From positions 2,666,001-2,730,000 of the forward strand of contig NZ_LR882982.1 of NCBI RefSeq assembly GCF_904831005.1: 64,000 nt of DNA. Reading direction: 5' to 3'. Numbering within the stretch: the stretch's first letter is position 1; each line of letters starts with the position of its first letter. A program made the translations under genes and the position numbers. The stretch is from Microbacterium hydrocarbonoxydans (lineage in GTDB: Bacteria; Actinomycetota; Actinomycetes; Actinomycetales; Microbacteriaceae). The notes beneath the pieces are model-generated. The model was not told the DNA's origin. It worked only from the letters and a program-made list of their open reading frames with translations, and searched no databases. Positions 1 to 9,314 of the stretch are shown piece after piece.

Positions 1-1
1 G

Positions 2-1015
2 CTCGACGCCTGGGTGCGAGTCGAGACCGACGGCGTCGAGACGGATGCCGCGGCGAGCTACCTCGGGCTCCGCTCGATCGACTGGACGCAGGGAGCGTTG
101 CTGCTGAACGACCGCCCGGTCACGCTGCGCTCGGTGCTCAGCCAGGGCTACTGGCCCGAATCTCACCTCGCTGCACCGTCGGCAGAGGCGCTGCGCCGCG
201 AGGCCGAGCTCATCGCGGAGCTCGGGTTCAACTCGGTGCGCATCCATCAGAAGGTCGAGGACGAGCGCTTCCTGTACTGGGCCGACCGGCTGGGCCTGCT
301 GGTCTGGGGTGAGATGCCGGCCACCTACACGTTCAGCCCCGAGTCGGTGCGGCGCACGACGGCCGAGTGGACCGAGGCCGTGATGCGTGATCGTGCGCAC
401 CCCAGCGTCATCACCTGGGTGCCGCTCAACGAGAGCTGGGGCGTGCAGCACATCGCATCGCGCGCCGATCAGCGGGCCTTCGCCGAGGGGCTGTACCACC
501 TGACGAAGGCGCTCGACCCGACCAGGCCCGTCATCTCGAACGACGGGTGGGAGCTGGGGACGTCCGACCTCTGGACGGTGCACGACTACGAATGGGACGG
601 CCAGGTGCTGACCGATCGCTACGACGTCGACGAGAGCGCGCTGCGCGAGTACATCGACGGCATCGGCCCGGCAGGGCGGCGGATCCGGCTCGAGGGAACG
701 GTCGACCGGGGGCAGCCGATCATGCTCACGGAGTTCGGCGGGGTGAAGTGGGCAGCGGATGCGGGACCCGCGAACTCGTGGGGCTACTCCGAAGCACAGA
801 GCCCCGAAGACTACGAGCGCAGGCTCGCCGAGATCCTCGGAGCCGTGCAGTCCGGCGTCCGGGACCGTCGCGGCCGCCGCGGAGGCCTCGCAGGCTGGTG
901 CTGGACTCAGCTGACCGACACGATGCAGGAGCAGAACGGTCTGCTCACCGAGGCGAGAGAACCCAAGCTCGCGCTCGAGACCTTGCGCGCCTTGATCACG
1001 GGCACGCGTTCGTAG
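2..1015 (+). CDS. Glycoside hydrolase family 2 protein (3' part only)
   Basis: The reading frame is already open at the left edge, so the N-terminal part of the gene lies outside the window; 337 codons are visible. The visible part is the (beta/alpha)8 catalytic domain of GH2 enzymes (beta-galactosidase/beta-glucuronidase type). The general acid/base Glu lies in an NESWG motif (codon at 431-433) and the nucleophile Glu in a TEFGG motif (codon at 731-733), so the active site looks intact. There is no signal peptide information. Substrate cannot be told from this part. It faces the lipoprotein gene at 1158-1868 across a shared terminator hairpin. Confidence 0.9.
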   Translation, partial: LDAWVRVETDGVETDAAASYLGLRSIDWTQGALLLNDRPVTLRSVLSQGYWPESHLAAPSAEALRREAELIAELGFNSVRIHQKVEDERFLYWADRLGLLVWGEMPATYTFSPESVRRTTAEWTEAVMRDRAHPSVITWVPLNESWGVQHIASRADQRAFAEGLYHLTKALDPTRPVISNDGWELGTSDLWTVHDYEWDGQVLTDRYDVDESALREYIDGIGPAGRRIRLEGTVDRGQPIMLTEFGGVKWAADAGPANSWGYSEAQSPEDYERRLAEILGAVQSGVRDRRGRRGGLAGWCWTQLTDTMQEQNGLLTEAREPKLALETLRALITGTRS

Positions 1016-1118
1016 CGGAGGAGATCTCTCGCTGCGAAGGACCCGTCAGCCCGGATGCTCCTTCACAGCGCGAGAAGTCCTTCCGAGCGCGCGCCGACAC
1101 GCGGCGGGTGAACGCAGA

Positions 1119-1146
1119 GCGGGCCGGGGTGAAGACCCCGGCCCGC
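1119..1146. terminator. Bidirectional hairpin terminator between convergent genes
   Basis: A perfect 12-bp GC-rich stem (1119-1130 with 1135-1146) closes a GAAG tetraloop. It lies between the GH2 stop (1015, + strand) and the lipoprotein stop (1158, - strand), so it can end transcription from both sides. There is no clear U tract on either side, which is common for actinobacterial terminators. Confidence 0.75.
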
Positions 1147-1157
1147 TGCGCGAGAGA

Positions 1158-1868
1158 TCAGACGGGTGCGACGATGTTCTGCGCGACGTCCCACTCGGTG
1201 ATCTCCATCGAGGTCTCGATGGACTGGCCACCGGCATCAGCGGATGCCGTCGATGCCAGGATCACGTAGTCGGAGGTGACCTCGTAGACGACGTCGACCG
1301 GAACGCCCTGCATGTCGGCCGTGCCGCTCACCAGGAAGACGTCCTGGCCGAGGCGGTTGCCGGTGCCGGTGACCGAGAAGTCGCCGGTCAGGCCACCTGC
1401 GGCCTCGGCGGGGTCGATGCCCTCGAGGTTGGCGGCGCTCGTGCTGAGCGCGGCGATGACGGGGTCGGACGACTGCGGGTCCGCGGCCTGCCACTCGCTC
1501 GTGGGCGACTTGACCCAGACGTCGTCGCCGATCACGATGAGCGACCCCACCGGCGAGTTCGACTCGACGGCCTTGTCGGCCGGGCTGTACTTCATGGTCG
1601 ACTCCATGCCCAGCACCGAGGTGGTGCCCGCGTAGCCCGCGGTGTCGGCCATGGCCTCGGTGATGCAGGCGCCCAGGGCTGCGCCGTCGACGGATGCGCC
1701 TTCGGCGAGCTCAGGGCAGTCGGATGCCGGTGCGGTCGTCTCCTCCTGCTCCGCGGCGGCGGTGGGCTTCTCTTCGGCAGGCTTCTCCTCCGCCCCGGCA
1801 GAGCATCCGGTGAGCAGCACGGCAGCGGTCAGGGCGAGCCCGACTCCCCACTTCTTGGAACGCATCAT
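1158..1868 (-). CDS. Lipoprotein of unknown function, LprG/LppX-like
   Basis: A 236-residue exported lipoprotein. The start at 1868 is preceded by a GGGGG-rich ribosome binding site; a second ATG follows immediately at 1865. Residues 1-22 form a type II signal peptide ending in an LTGC lipobox. A Glu/Ala/Pro-rich linker follows, then a domain with alternating short strands whose text (GxxSV near the start, a 'SLIVIGDDVWVKS'-like strand, 'QDVFLVSGTADMQG') resembles lipid- or glycolipid-binding lipoproteins of the LprG/LppX kind. That family call is inference. It is a single gene, divergent from the rpsF operon. Confidence 0.8.
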   Translation of the reverse strand: MMRSKKWGVGLALTAAVLLTGCSAGAEEKPAEEKPTAAAEQEETTAPASDCPELAEGASVDGAALGACITEAMADTAGYAGTTSVLGMESTMKYSPADKAVESNSPVGSLIVIGDDVWVKSPTSEWQAADPQSSDPVIAALSTSAANLEGIDPAEAAGGLTGDFSVTGTGNRLGQDVFLVSGTADMQGVPVDVVYEVTSDYVILASTASADAGGQSIETSMEITEWDVAQNIVAPV

Positions 1869-2044
1869 GTTTCCCCCTTCGGTCGTGCGCGCGGTGGCCA
1901 TCACCGAGCACGCATTCCAGCATGCCAAGTCCCGGCGGTACCGCGTGGAGGCAGCCCGGAGGAATCTCAGCTAGACTGTCGAGGTTGTCTGCCCTGTGGC
2001 ATCCATTCGGGAAGCCATGGCAGACGACATGCACACACCCTCCT

Positions 2045-2067
2045 GCTTCCGGGAAAGTCCCGGAAGC
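2045..2067 (+). promoter_or_regulatory. Leader hairpin upstream of rpsF
   Basis: A perfect 10-bp inverted repeat (2045-2054 and 2058-2067, 3-nt loop) lies in the 5' leader of rpsF, 26 nt before the GTG. The rpsF operon leader is the target of autogenous control by the S6:S18 complex in several bacteria, so this hairpin is a candidate regulatory structure. The published S6:S18 motif was not matched base by base. It could also be the terminator-like end of an upstream short transcript. Confidence 0.45.
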
Positions 2068-2093
2068 CGTTCTAGTCCGAAGGAGGTGGGTAA

Positions 2094-2462
2094 GTGACGC
2101 ACCAGTACGAACTCATGGTCATTCTGACCCCCGAGATCGACGAGCGCCAGGTCGCACCCACGCTCGACAAGTTCCTGAAGGTCATCACCAACGATGGTGG
2201 CTCGATTGAAAAGGTCGATGTCTGGGGCAAGCGCCGGTTCGCTTATGAGATCCAGAAGAAGACCGAGGGCATCTACGCCGTCGTGAACTTCACCGCTACC
2301 AGCGAAGCCACGCAGGAGCTCGACCGTCAGCTGAAGCTGAACGAGCAGATCATGCGCACCAAGGTGCTCCGTGCCGAGGAAGCTCAGGCAATGATCGCTT
2401 CCGAGGCGAAGCGCGCCGAGGAGAAGGCTGCCCGCAAGGCCGCCAAGGCTGCGAAGGCCTGA
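2094..2462 (+). CDS. rpsF: 30S ribosomal protein S6
   Basis: A 122-residue protein with the complete S6 ferredoxin-like fold: YELMVIL strand at the N-terminus, GKRRFAYEI in the middle, and an Ala/Lys-rich C-terminal tail. S6 binds 16S rRNA with S18 in the platform of the small subunit. The start is GTG at 2094, chosen because AAGGAGGTGG (2080-2089) sits just upstream. First gene of the rpsF-ssb-rpsR-rplI operon, which is conserved in most bacteria; only 5 nt separate it from ssb. A leader hairpin at 2045-2067 may mediate feedback control. Confidence 0.97.
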   Translation: MTHQYELMVILTPEIDERQVAPTLDKFLKVITNDGGSIEKVDVWGKRRFAYEIQKKTEGIYAVVNFTATSEATQELDRQLKLNEQIMRTKVLRAEEAQAMIASEAKRAEEKAARKAAKAAKA

Positions 2463-2467
2463 GTTCC

Positions 2468-2977
2468 ATGGCCGGCGAAACAGTCATCACCGTGGTGGGA
2501 AACCTCACGGCCGACCCCGAGCTGCGTTACACGCAGAACGGACTGCCGGTGGCGAACTTCACCATCGCTTCGACGCCTCGGAACTTCGACCGCGCCGCCA
2601 ACGAGTGGAAGGACGGCGAAGCGCTGTTCCTCCGCGCGTCGGTCTGGCGTGAGTTCGCCGAGCACGTGGCGGGTTCGCTGACCAAGGGAATGCGCGTCAT
2701 GGCGCAGGGCCGTCTGCGTCAGCGCTCCTACCAGGACCGCGAAGGCAACCAGCGCACCGCGATCGAGCTGGAGGTCGACGAGATCGGCCCCTCGCTCCGG
2801 TACGCGACCGCGCAGGTCACTCGGGCGGCGTCCAACGGTGGCGGTGGCGGCGGCGGACAGTCGCGCCCCGCGCAGCAGCAGCAGGTGTCGGAGGAGCCGT
2901 GGTCCACGCCCGGCTCGTCGACCAGCGCAGATGCCTGGAGCACTCCGGGCAGCTTCGGTGACGACACCCCCTTCTGA
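2468..2977 (+). CDS. ssb: Single-stranded DNA-binding protein
   Basis: A 169-residue SSB that coats single-stranded DNA in replication, recombination and repair. Residues about 1-110 form the OB fold ([12 protein letters not shown] at the N-terminus). A Gly/Gln/Ser-rich disordered linker follows, and the protein ends in the acidic DDTPF tip that recruits partner proteins, so it is the housekeeping type. Its place between rpsF and rpsR is the classical arrangement. A 71-nt spacer before rpsR is the largest gap in the operon. Confidence 0.97.
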   Translation: MAGETVITVVGNLTADPELRYTQNGLPVANFTIASTPRNFDRAANEWKDGEALFLRASVWREFAEHVAGSLTKGMRVMAQGRLRQRSYQDREGNQRTAIELEVDEIGPSLRYATAQVTRAASNGGGGGGGQSRPAQQQQVSEEPWSTPGSSTSADAWSTPGSFGDDTPF

Positions 2978-3048
2978 GAAATCTTCTGGATCGGGTCGCT
3001 GAGTCCGTCGAAAGACTCGGTGGTCCGTCTCACAACTAAGGAAAAACA

Positions 3049-3303
3049 ATGGCTGGAAAGTCGAGCGGCGACCGCCGCAAGCCGCGGAAGGGTGGCAAGC
3101 CCACCGCTCCCGCGAAGTCGATCCGGGTCGGTCTCATCGATTACAAGGATGTCGCGACCCTTCGCAAGTTCATCTCGGAGCGTGGCAAGATCCGCGCCCG
3201 TCGTATCACCGGTGTCTCCGTGCAGGAGCAGCGTCTGATCGCCCGCGCAATCAAGAACGCTCGCGAGATGGCGCTCCTGCCCTACGCCGGCGCTGGCCGC
3301 TAA
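3049..3303 (+). CDS. rpsR: 30S ribosomal protein S18
   Basis: An 84-residue basic protein with the S18 core ([19 protein letters not shown], then [13 protein letters not shown]). It forms a heterodimer with S6 on the small subunit. There is no pair of zinc-binding cysteines, so it is the zinc-independent (C-minus) form; a zinc-binding S18 copy elsewhere in the genome would be needed to know whether the pair is zinc-regulated. An AAGGAAAAAC ribosome binding site precedes the ATG. Followed after 11 nt by rplI. Confidence 0.97.
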   Translation: MAGKSSGDRRKPRKGGKPTAPAKSIRVGLIDYKDVATLRKFISERGKIRARRITGVSVQEQRLIARAIKNAREMALLPYAGAGR

Positions 3304-3314
3304 GGGGTACGGAT

Positions 3315-3767
3315 ATGGCAAAGCTGATTCTCACGAACGAGGTCGCCGGGCTCGGAAGCGCCGGTGACGTGGTCGAGGTCAAGAACGGGTACGCCCGCAA
3401 CTACCTCATCCCCCAGGGCTTCGCTACGGCGTGGACCCGCGGTGGCGAAAAGCAGGTCGCATCGATCCAGGCTGCTCGTCAGGCTCGCGCGATCCACGAC
3501 CGCGACGAGGCCGTGGCCCTGAAGAACACCATCGAGGGCACCAAGGTGCGCCTGACGGTCAAGGCAGGCAACGAGGGCCGTCTGTTCGGCTCGGTCAAGA
3601 CCGCCGATGTCGCCGACGCAGTCGCGGCAGCCGGTCTCGGCTCGATCGACAAGCGCAAGGTGCACATCGGATCGACCATCAAGGTCACCGGTGAGCACGA
3701 GGCCACGGTTCGTCTGCACGACGACGTGACCGCTGTCATCACCCTGCAGGTCGTCGCCGCCAAGTAA
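3315..3767 (+). CDS. rplI: 50S ribosomal protein L9
   Basis: A 150-residue protein of standard length. The N-terminal RNA-binding domain carries [27 protein letters not shown] text of L9 (residues about 8-30), followed by the long connecting helix and the C-terminal domain ([15 protein letters not shown]). L9 binds the L1 stalk base of 23S rRNA. Last gene of the operon; a strong hairpin at 3785-3820 ends the transcript. Confidence 0.97.
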   Translation: MAKLILTNEVAGLGSAGDVVEVKNGYARNYLIPQGFATAWTRGGEKQVASIQAARQARAIHDRDEAVALKNTIEGTKVRLTVKAGNEGRLFGSVKTADVADAVAAAGLGSIDKRKVHIGSTIKVTGEHEATVRLHDDVTAVITLQVVAAK

Positions 3768-3784
3768 GGCTCGACGCTCTCACG

Positions 3785-3820
3785 AGAACGCCCCCTGTCC
3801 TTCGGGACAGGGGGCGTTCT
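3785..3820. terminator. Strong bidirectional terminator after rplI
   Basis: A perfect 16-bp stem (3785-3800 with 3805-3820) with a TTCG tetraloop, 17 nt after the rplI stop. It also lies downstream of the convergent reverse-strand WXG100 operon that ends at 3872, so it may serve both. Confidence 0.9.
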
Positions 3821-3875
3821 GCGTGTGCTCGTCAGGTTCTGCGTGTGCTCGTCAGGTTCTGCGCGTGCTCGTCAG
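3816..3875. repeat. Three tandem copies of a 20-bp unit
   Basis: Three head-to-tail copies (3816-3835, 3836-3855, 3856-3875) of a unit reading GTTCTGCGTGTGCTCGTCAG; copies 1 and 2 are identical and copy 3 differs by one base. The first copy begins inside the 3' arm of the rplI terminator and the third contains the stop codon of the reverse-strand gene at 3872. The unit length is not a multiple of three. It looks like slippage expansion of the gene's 3' end. Confidence 0.9.
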
Positions 3876-4360
3876 GTGAGCCCGAGCTCGGTGGCGCGTC
3901 GCGGATTCGCGGGCAGCGCCGGGTCGACGTCGACCGCCCGCGTCCACCCCTGGTCGTCGAGGGGCACACCGCGCGCCGTGAAGGCGCCCACGGCGTCTTC
4001 GACCGCGTCGACGAAGTCCGCACCCACGTGTGAGCCGGCCACGAGAGAGACGATCACCCGTGCCGCGGCGTCGCTGTGATCGACGGACACGATCGCCACC
4101 CCCTTCGCCGAGAGGGGTCCGATCCTGCTCGTGATCACCGAGAGGCCACTCCCGCCGATGAGCACGTCGCCCACGGTGGAACCCCGCCGGTAGACGCGCT
4201 CGGCGCCGGAGGCGGAGGGATCACGGCGGAAGTGCGCGGCCTGCATCGTGCGGTCCAACTCGCCGAGCACGGCGCCCACCGCATCCGTCGGAACAGTGAA
4301 AGTGCGGGCGCCGTTCACCGCCCAGCGCAGACGCTTCGGATCCTCGGTCACCCCGGCCAT
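3872..4360 (-). CDS. Conserved hypothetical protein of the WXG100 operon
   Basis: A 162-residue soluble protein with no signal peptide or membrane segment and no recognised domain. It has an alpha/beta composition (VNGARTFTVP, LIGGSGLSVI, VIVSLVAGSH). It is the last gene of a four-gene operon with a WXG100 protein; its ATG (4360) overlaps the end of the WXG100 gene by 13 nt, so the two are translationally coupled. By position it could be a chaperone, an ESX-type accessory protein or an immunity-like protein, but nothing in the sequence decides this. Its stop lies in a 20-bp tandem repeat. Confidence 0.8.
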   Translation of the reverse strand: MAGVTEDPKRLRWAVNGARTFTVPTDAVGAVLGELDRTMQAAHFRRDPSASGAERVYRRGSTVGDVLIGGSGLSVITSRIGPLSAKGVAIVSVDHSDAAARVIVSLVAGSHVGADFVDAVEDAVGAFTARGVPLDDQGWTRAVDVDPALPANPRRATELGLT

Positions 4361-4638
4361 CCCTGCGCGAGCGATCGCTCGAGATCACGGAGACCGGTCG
4401 ACCATTCGTCGGCCAGCTCGCCGGCGGCCTTGGCGGTCGCGGCGAGCTCCGTCATCGAGGTCGTCCACCGGCCCTGAGCCGCTGCGTACGCCTGTTGCGC
4501 CTCACCGCTCCAGCGATGCGAGAGGTCGTCTGCGGCGGCCTGCAGCCGACCGAGTGCGGCCGAGATCTCTTCGCTGCCGGCGACGATCTCCGCCGCCAGA
4601 GCCGTGATCATCGCGGGTTCGGCCTTGAGAACAGCCAT
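4348..4638 (-). CDS. WXG100 family protein (type VII secretion target)
   Basis: A 96-residue all-helical protein of the ESAT-6/WXG100 size class. The WXG motif is WSG at residues 43-45, in the turn between two long helices, and the C-terminal half is Ala/Glu/Leu-rich. Such proteins form helical hairpin dimers and are substrates or partners in type VII (ESX) secretion. The ATG at 4638 overlaps the stop of the upstream gene by one base (TGATG), showing translational coupling. No ESX ATPase or membrane component is encoded in this window, so the secretion machinery must be elsewhere or absent. Confidence 0.9.
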   Translation of the reverse strand: MAVLKAEPAMITALAAEIVAGSEEISAALGRLQAAADDLSHRWSGEAQQAYAAAQGRWTTSMTELAATAKAAGELADEWSTGLRDLERSLAQGWPG

Positions 4639-5054
4639 CAGATGCGTCCTTCCCGTCTCGCCATGTCTCGCAGCATCGCGTCGATGCGTGCGCCGCGTTC
4701 CAGGGTCTCCGCATGAAGGGCGCGGAGCTCGGCTCCCGGGTCGCGGGGGTCGCCGGGGGCTGTGCGGCGCAGCGCGTCGACGAGCTCGCCCGATTGCCGT
4801 GCTCCGGTCTGTCGCACGAACTCCGCTTCGATCGAATCGTCTTCCCCCGAGAGGATCGCGTCGCGGGTGGTGAGATTCAGGTCGATCCGCCCCTGGAGCA
4901 CCTGCCATTCGCGGCCCAGCGCGCCCTGACGGGCCTGCACGGCGAAGGCCTCCTCGGCGTCGGCCTCCTCGCCGGGAGGGAAGAGCTCGTCGAGCTGTGA
5001 CTGCACGGCGGCGAGGCGCTCGCGCCAGGCAGCCGGATCGTTGGCGAGGGTCAT
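4638..5054 (-). CDS. Hypothetical helical protein of the WXG100 operon
   Basis: A 138-residue acidic protein predicted to be helical (LAAVQSQLDELF, then EEADAEEAFAVQARQGALG, then a C-terminal helix rich in Arg and Leu). No signal peptide or membrane segment is seen and no family is recognised. The start is ATG at 5054, which overlaps the TGA of the upstream gene (ATGA), and its own stop overlaps the WXG100 start. Its size and helical nature fit a partner of the large upstream protein in the manner of small helper proteins of type VII effectors; that is inference. Confidence 0.75.
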   Translation of the reverse strand: MTLANDPAAWRERLAAVQSQLDELFPPGEEADAEEAFAVQARQGALGREWQVLQGRIDLNLTTRDAILSGEDDSIEAEFVRQTGARQSGELVDALRRTAPGDPRDPGAELRALHAETLERGARIDAMLRDMARREGRI

Positions 5055-6253
5055 GCGTACTTCCTCGACGTCTGGACGAGCACCTGCGCGAGGTCCTCGA
5101 GGCGGAGCAGGTTCTCGACGAGCTGAGCGCGTGCCGTCACGACGCTCTCGATCACGTCGTAGATGATGTTGATGATCGAGTAGATCAGCCGGATCACCCC
5201 GAAGATCTTCGTCGCAGCGAGCGCGCCCTCGGCAGCCGCCACGATCCATCCGGCGATCGGCACCGTGGCTTCGAGAGCCATGCGCATCAGAGTCTGCGAG
5301 AGCTGGTTGATCGCGAATCCGATCGTCGCGGCGGCCGTCTTGGAGGCGAGCACGAGCTGTCCGACGAGCCCTGCGACCGAGTCCGCCACGCTGCCGAGCC
5401 CGAATGCGCCGAGGCCGATCGCGGTCATGCCGCCCTGATAGGCCGTTCCCGCGTCACCCTGCCAGAACGTGCCGGTCTCGGCGAGACCGGCGGCGTTGTC
5501 GGAGATGCCCCTCATCGCCTCTCCGACGTGGGACCACGCCTGCTGCACCTCTTCGATACCGGTCCAGTCGCCCGCGAACGGCTTCATGATGACGTCTTCG
5601 AGCAGGCTCAGGCCCACGAGCTGCTCGATCAACCAGTCGACGCCGCCCAGGATCGGGCCTGCGCCCCATCGCATGTTCTCGATCTCGCTCTTGGTCGCGT
5701 TCGGCGCGACGAGCCACGACGTCGCGTCCGACCGCTCCGACACGGCACCGGCGCCCGACCAGCCGTCGGCACGCGAGGTCGCGTCGTCGTAGAGGTCGCT
5801 GATGCCCCCTGAGACCGCGTCGGGGGTGCCGATGATCTCGGAGATCAGATCGGGTTCGGCGCTGCCATGGTCACTCGGAGCCCCAGAACCCGCCGCACCG
5901 AGCGTCGGAGGCGCGGAGGGCCCCTGGTACGGGGGCAGGCTCAGCCCGAGCTGCTGCAGGAGCGCCTGTGCCGCCTCGTGCGCCTGCTTCTCGTGCGCCT
6001 CGTATGCGCGGGCCGCATCGTCGACGCGGTCGGCAGCGAGACTGCAGACCTGCCCGAACATGTCGGATGCCTGCACGCCCAGCATCGCCACCGCCAACGA
6101 GACGCCGGTGAACGGCAGCATGACGATACCGGTGTCGGACGGCGTGAGGATGCCGTACCTCTGGATGTACTCGCTCACCGCTCGAGTGTGTGATTCCTGT
6201 TGCCTCCGCAGCACCTGCGACGCGAGCGAAAGCTGACCGTAGTCGACCTGCAT
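5051..6253 (-). CDS. Large WXG100-type protein with hydrophobic C-terminal region
   Basis: A 400-residue protein. Start at 6253 is preceded by GGGGAGG. Residues 1-110 form an N-terminal helical domain like the T7SS target region of long WXG100/LXG proteins. A Pro/Ala/Ser linker follows (about 120-160). A second WXG-like domain contains FWQGDAGTAYQG (about residue 265). The last 120 residues hold Ala/Ile-rich helices (TAAATIGFAINQL, IAGWIVAAAEGALAA, IRLIYSIINIIYDVI) that could insert in a membrane. First gene of a four-gene operon. The layout suggests a secreted membrane-active effector; no catalytic domain is seen. Confidence 0.8.
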   Translation of the reverse strand: MQVDYGQLSLASQVLRRQQESHTRAVSEYIQRYGILTPSDTGIVMLPFTGVSLAVAMLGVQASDMFGQVCSLAADRVDDAARAYEAHEKQAHEAAQALLQQLGLSLPPYQGPSAPPTLGAAGSGAPSDHGSAEPDLISEIIGTPDAVSGGISDLYDDATSRADGWSGAGAVSERSDATSWLVAPNATKSEIENMRWGAGPILGGVDWLIEQLVGLSLLEDVIMKPFAGDWTGIEEVQQAWSHVGEAMRGISDNAAGLAETGTFWQGDAGTAYQGGMTAIGLGAFGLGSVADSVAGLVGQLVLASKTAAATIGFAINQLSQTLMRMALEATVPIAGWIVAAAEGALAATKIFGVIRLIYSIINIIYDVIESVVTARAQLVENLLRLEDLAQVLVQTSRKYA

Positions 6254-6770
6254 GGTGACCTCCCCGAAAGAGTCTAGGCAGGGGTTCGGGTTCTGTTCGC
6301 ATCCGAACCCCATGACTCTGCCGAGGACCAAATCCGCAGGTCGTGACCGTGTGTTCCGAAGTGCGGCCGAGTGTGACGCGCCCGGTGAAAACTCGGCTTG
6401 ACTTTCCCCAGGTTCTACACATCCCCCCAGCGGGTGAACAAACCTTAAACGCGCAGTTGAACCACGTTCTCATCCACAGGTTGGGGAAACGCAAAACCCC
6501 AGATAGAGGGCGATAAACCCAGTTCTATATCGGGTAGTCCACCGGGTTATCCACAGCGGTTGTACACAGACACTCCGGAATTCTCCGCACACTTTCCACA
6601 TAGTTATCCACAGGGTGTGTTGCGACCGTAAATCGCCGCTCGTAGCGTGGTCGAGCGACCCGATGTCGGTGGCTGCTGGTTCGCTGTGCAGACGGCGTCG
6701 AATGGCCGCGACAGCGCAGCACGACATCCGGGCAGCGCCCCACCACGCTCGTCGCATCGAAGGGAACACT
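6254..6770. other. 517-nt intergenic region with DnaA-box cluster and dnaB promoter
   Basis: No credible gene lies here. The region separates the divergent WXG100 operon and dnaB. It is less GC-rich than the surroundings between about 6440 and 6615 (runs such as CAAACCTTAAAC and GATAAACCCAG), and holds DnaA-box-like nonamers. A TTGACT element at 6398-6403 could be a -35 box, but no good -10 could be assigned. The dnaB leader (6613-6770) is long. Confidence 0.8.
6470..6612 (+). promoter_or_regulatory. Cluster of DnaA-box-like sites upstream of dnaB
   Basis: Two perfect TTATCCACA nonamers (6547-6555 and 6604-6612) and two one-mismatch sites (TCATCCACA at 6470-6478, TTGTACACA at 6560-6568) all point in the + direction within 143 bp; a two-mismatch site lies at 6592-6600. 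TTATCCACA is the consensus DnaA box. The cluster suggests either DnaA control of the dnaB promoter or an origin-like or DnaA-titrating element. Whether it is oriC itself cannot be told, since dnaA and dnaN are not in the window. Confidence 0.7.
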
Positions 6771-8144
<1,374 letters not shown>

Positions 8145-8157
8145 TGTAGGGATCGGT

Positions 8158-8622
8158 ATGGTGCGCGTGCTGATCACCGGTATGTCCGGGGTAGGAAAGT
8201 CGACCTTACTGGGTCGGCTCGCGCAACGAGGGCACCGCACGATCGACACGGACTACGACGGGTGGCAGCTTGCCGACGGAACCTGGGACGAGCCTCGAAT
8301 GGCCGCGCTTCTCGCTCACGAGAGTTCAGTGGTCGTGTCGGGCGCCGCGGAGAACCAGGGACGTTTCTATGACCGGTTCGAGTACGTCGTGCTGCTCAGC
8401 GCCCCAGTCGATCTGTTGCTCGAGCGTGTCCGCGCTCGCTCGAACAATCCGTACGGAAGGTCGGCACAGGATCAGGAAGAGATCCGCCGCTACGTGATCG
8501 AGGTGCAGCCTCTGCTGCGCTCCGGCGCGGATCTCGAGCTCGATGCTCGCAGGTCCGTCGATGACCTGGCAGATGAGATCGAGTCTCTTCTGGGGCCCGG
8601 CACAGCAACGCCGTCACAGTAG
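8158..8622 (+). CDS. P-loop NTPase, small nucleoside/shikimate-kinase-like protein
   Basis: A 154-residue single-domain P-loop protein with Walker A GMSGVGKST at residues 8-16, a DTDYDGW segment matching the substrate-binding aspartate region of small kinases, and an R-rich LID (VRARSNNPYGRS). This size and layout match adenylate/shikimate kinase-like ATPases often annotated as AAA family. Substrate is unknown. It starts 13 nt after the dnaB stop and is probably co-transcribed; a functional link to replication is not established. Confidence 0.85.
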   Translation: MVRVLITGMSGVGKSTLLGRLAQRGHRTIDTDYDGWQLADGTWDEPRMAALLAHESSVVVSGAAENQGRFYDRFEYVVLLSAPVDLLLERVRARSNNPYGRSAQDQEEIRRYVIEVQPLLRSGADLELDARRSVDDLADEIESLLGPGTATPSQ

Positions 8623-8663
8623 GAGTCCGCAGTCCCGTGGGGGCTTCCGCAGAGCTCGGCCGT

Positions 8664-9314
8664 TCACTCGAGGTCGCACTTCCAGCCCACGCATGGGAGC
8701 TTCGGATCGCGCGCGACCTCGCCTTCGGGAACCGTCAGCATCTGCTCCGACCGGGGGATGCTGAACATCTGCAGCCCGTCGGTGGTCATCAGAGTGCGCC
8801 ACGAGTCGCAGGCGGGATCGAACGGCGGCTGCTCGTAGTCGAAGGGCCGCAGCACCTCGGGTGAGCGGGAATCGCGGAGAGCCTTCAGGTCATCCCACAT
8901 CGGGTCATCGCTGAGTTCGGTCTCGGGCTCGGGTCGTACGAGCTGCACTGTGGCGACCTGAGCGTCCATCACGGTCGGATCGGAGAAGATCGGGATCCGC
9001 GGACCCCGCACGGTGAAGTCATAGGTCACGCCGGCGACGAGGTGCACGGTGCGCGACGGATCGGCGGCGCAGGTCACCTCGCTGTTCGCGTAGTAGACGC
9101 CGCAGTCCGTGGTGATCGTGGAGTAGTCCGGACCTCTGCGGACGTGATGATCGTCGACGCCGTCCGTCAGCGTGCACGAGGTCTCGGCGGTCGCGGGGAA
9201 CAGAGGATTCACGAATCGAAGCCCTGCGAGAGCGACGAGGGCGAGGAACACCCCGACACCGATGAACGTCCAGACCCTGCGCGCTGTGCCTGACGACGAG
9301 TCCCCCCGAACCAT
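8664..9314 (-). CDS. Hypothetical membrane-anchored protein
   Basis: A 216-residue protein with one N-terminal transmembrane helix (FIGVGVFLALVALAGLRF, about residues 17-34) and an extracytoplasmic domain holding six cysteines (SCTL, DCGVYY, VTCAA, PACDS, PCVGWKC), a pattern that suggests disulphide bonds outside the cell. No family is recognised. It converges with the P-loop gene at 8158-8622 and has no operon partner. The region upstream (9315-9599) has no gene and no obvious site. Confidence 0.8.
   Translation of the reverse strand: MVRGDSSSGTARRVWTFIGVGVFLALVALAGLRFVNPLFPATAETSCTLTDGVDDHHVRRGPDYSTITTDCGVYYANSEVTCAADPSRTVHLVAGVTYDFTVRGPRIPIFSDPTVMDAQVATVQLVRPEPETELSDDPMWDDLKALRDSRSPEVLRPFDYEQPPFDPACDSWRTLMTTDGLQMFSIPRSEQMLTVPEGEVARDPKLPCVGWKCDLE

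Noticed and set aside
6254..6770. Calling this region oriC
   Set aside because: Only four or five DnaA-box-like sites are present and dnaA, dnaN, parAB and rpmH are not in the window, so an origin call is not justified.
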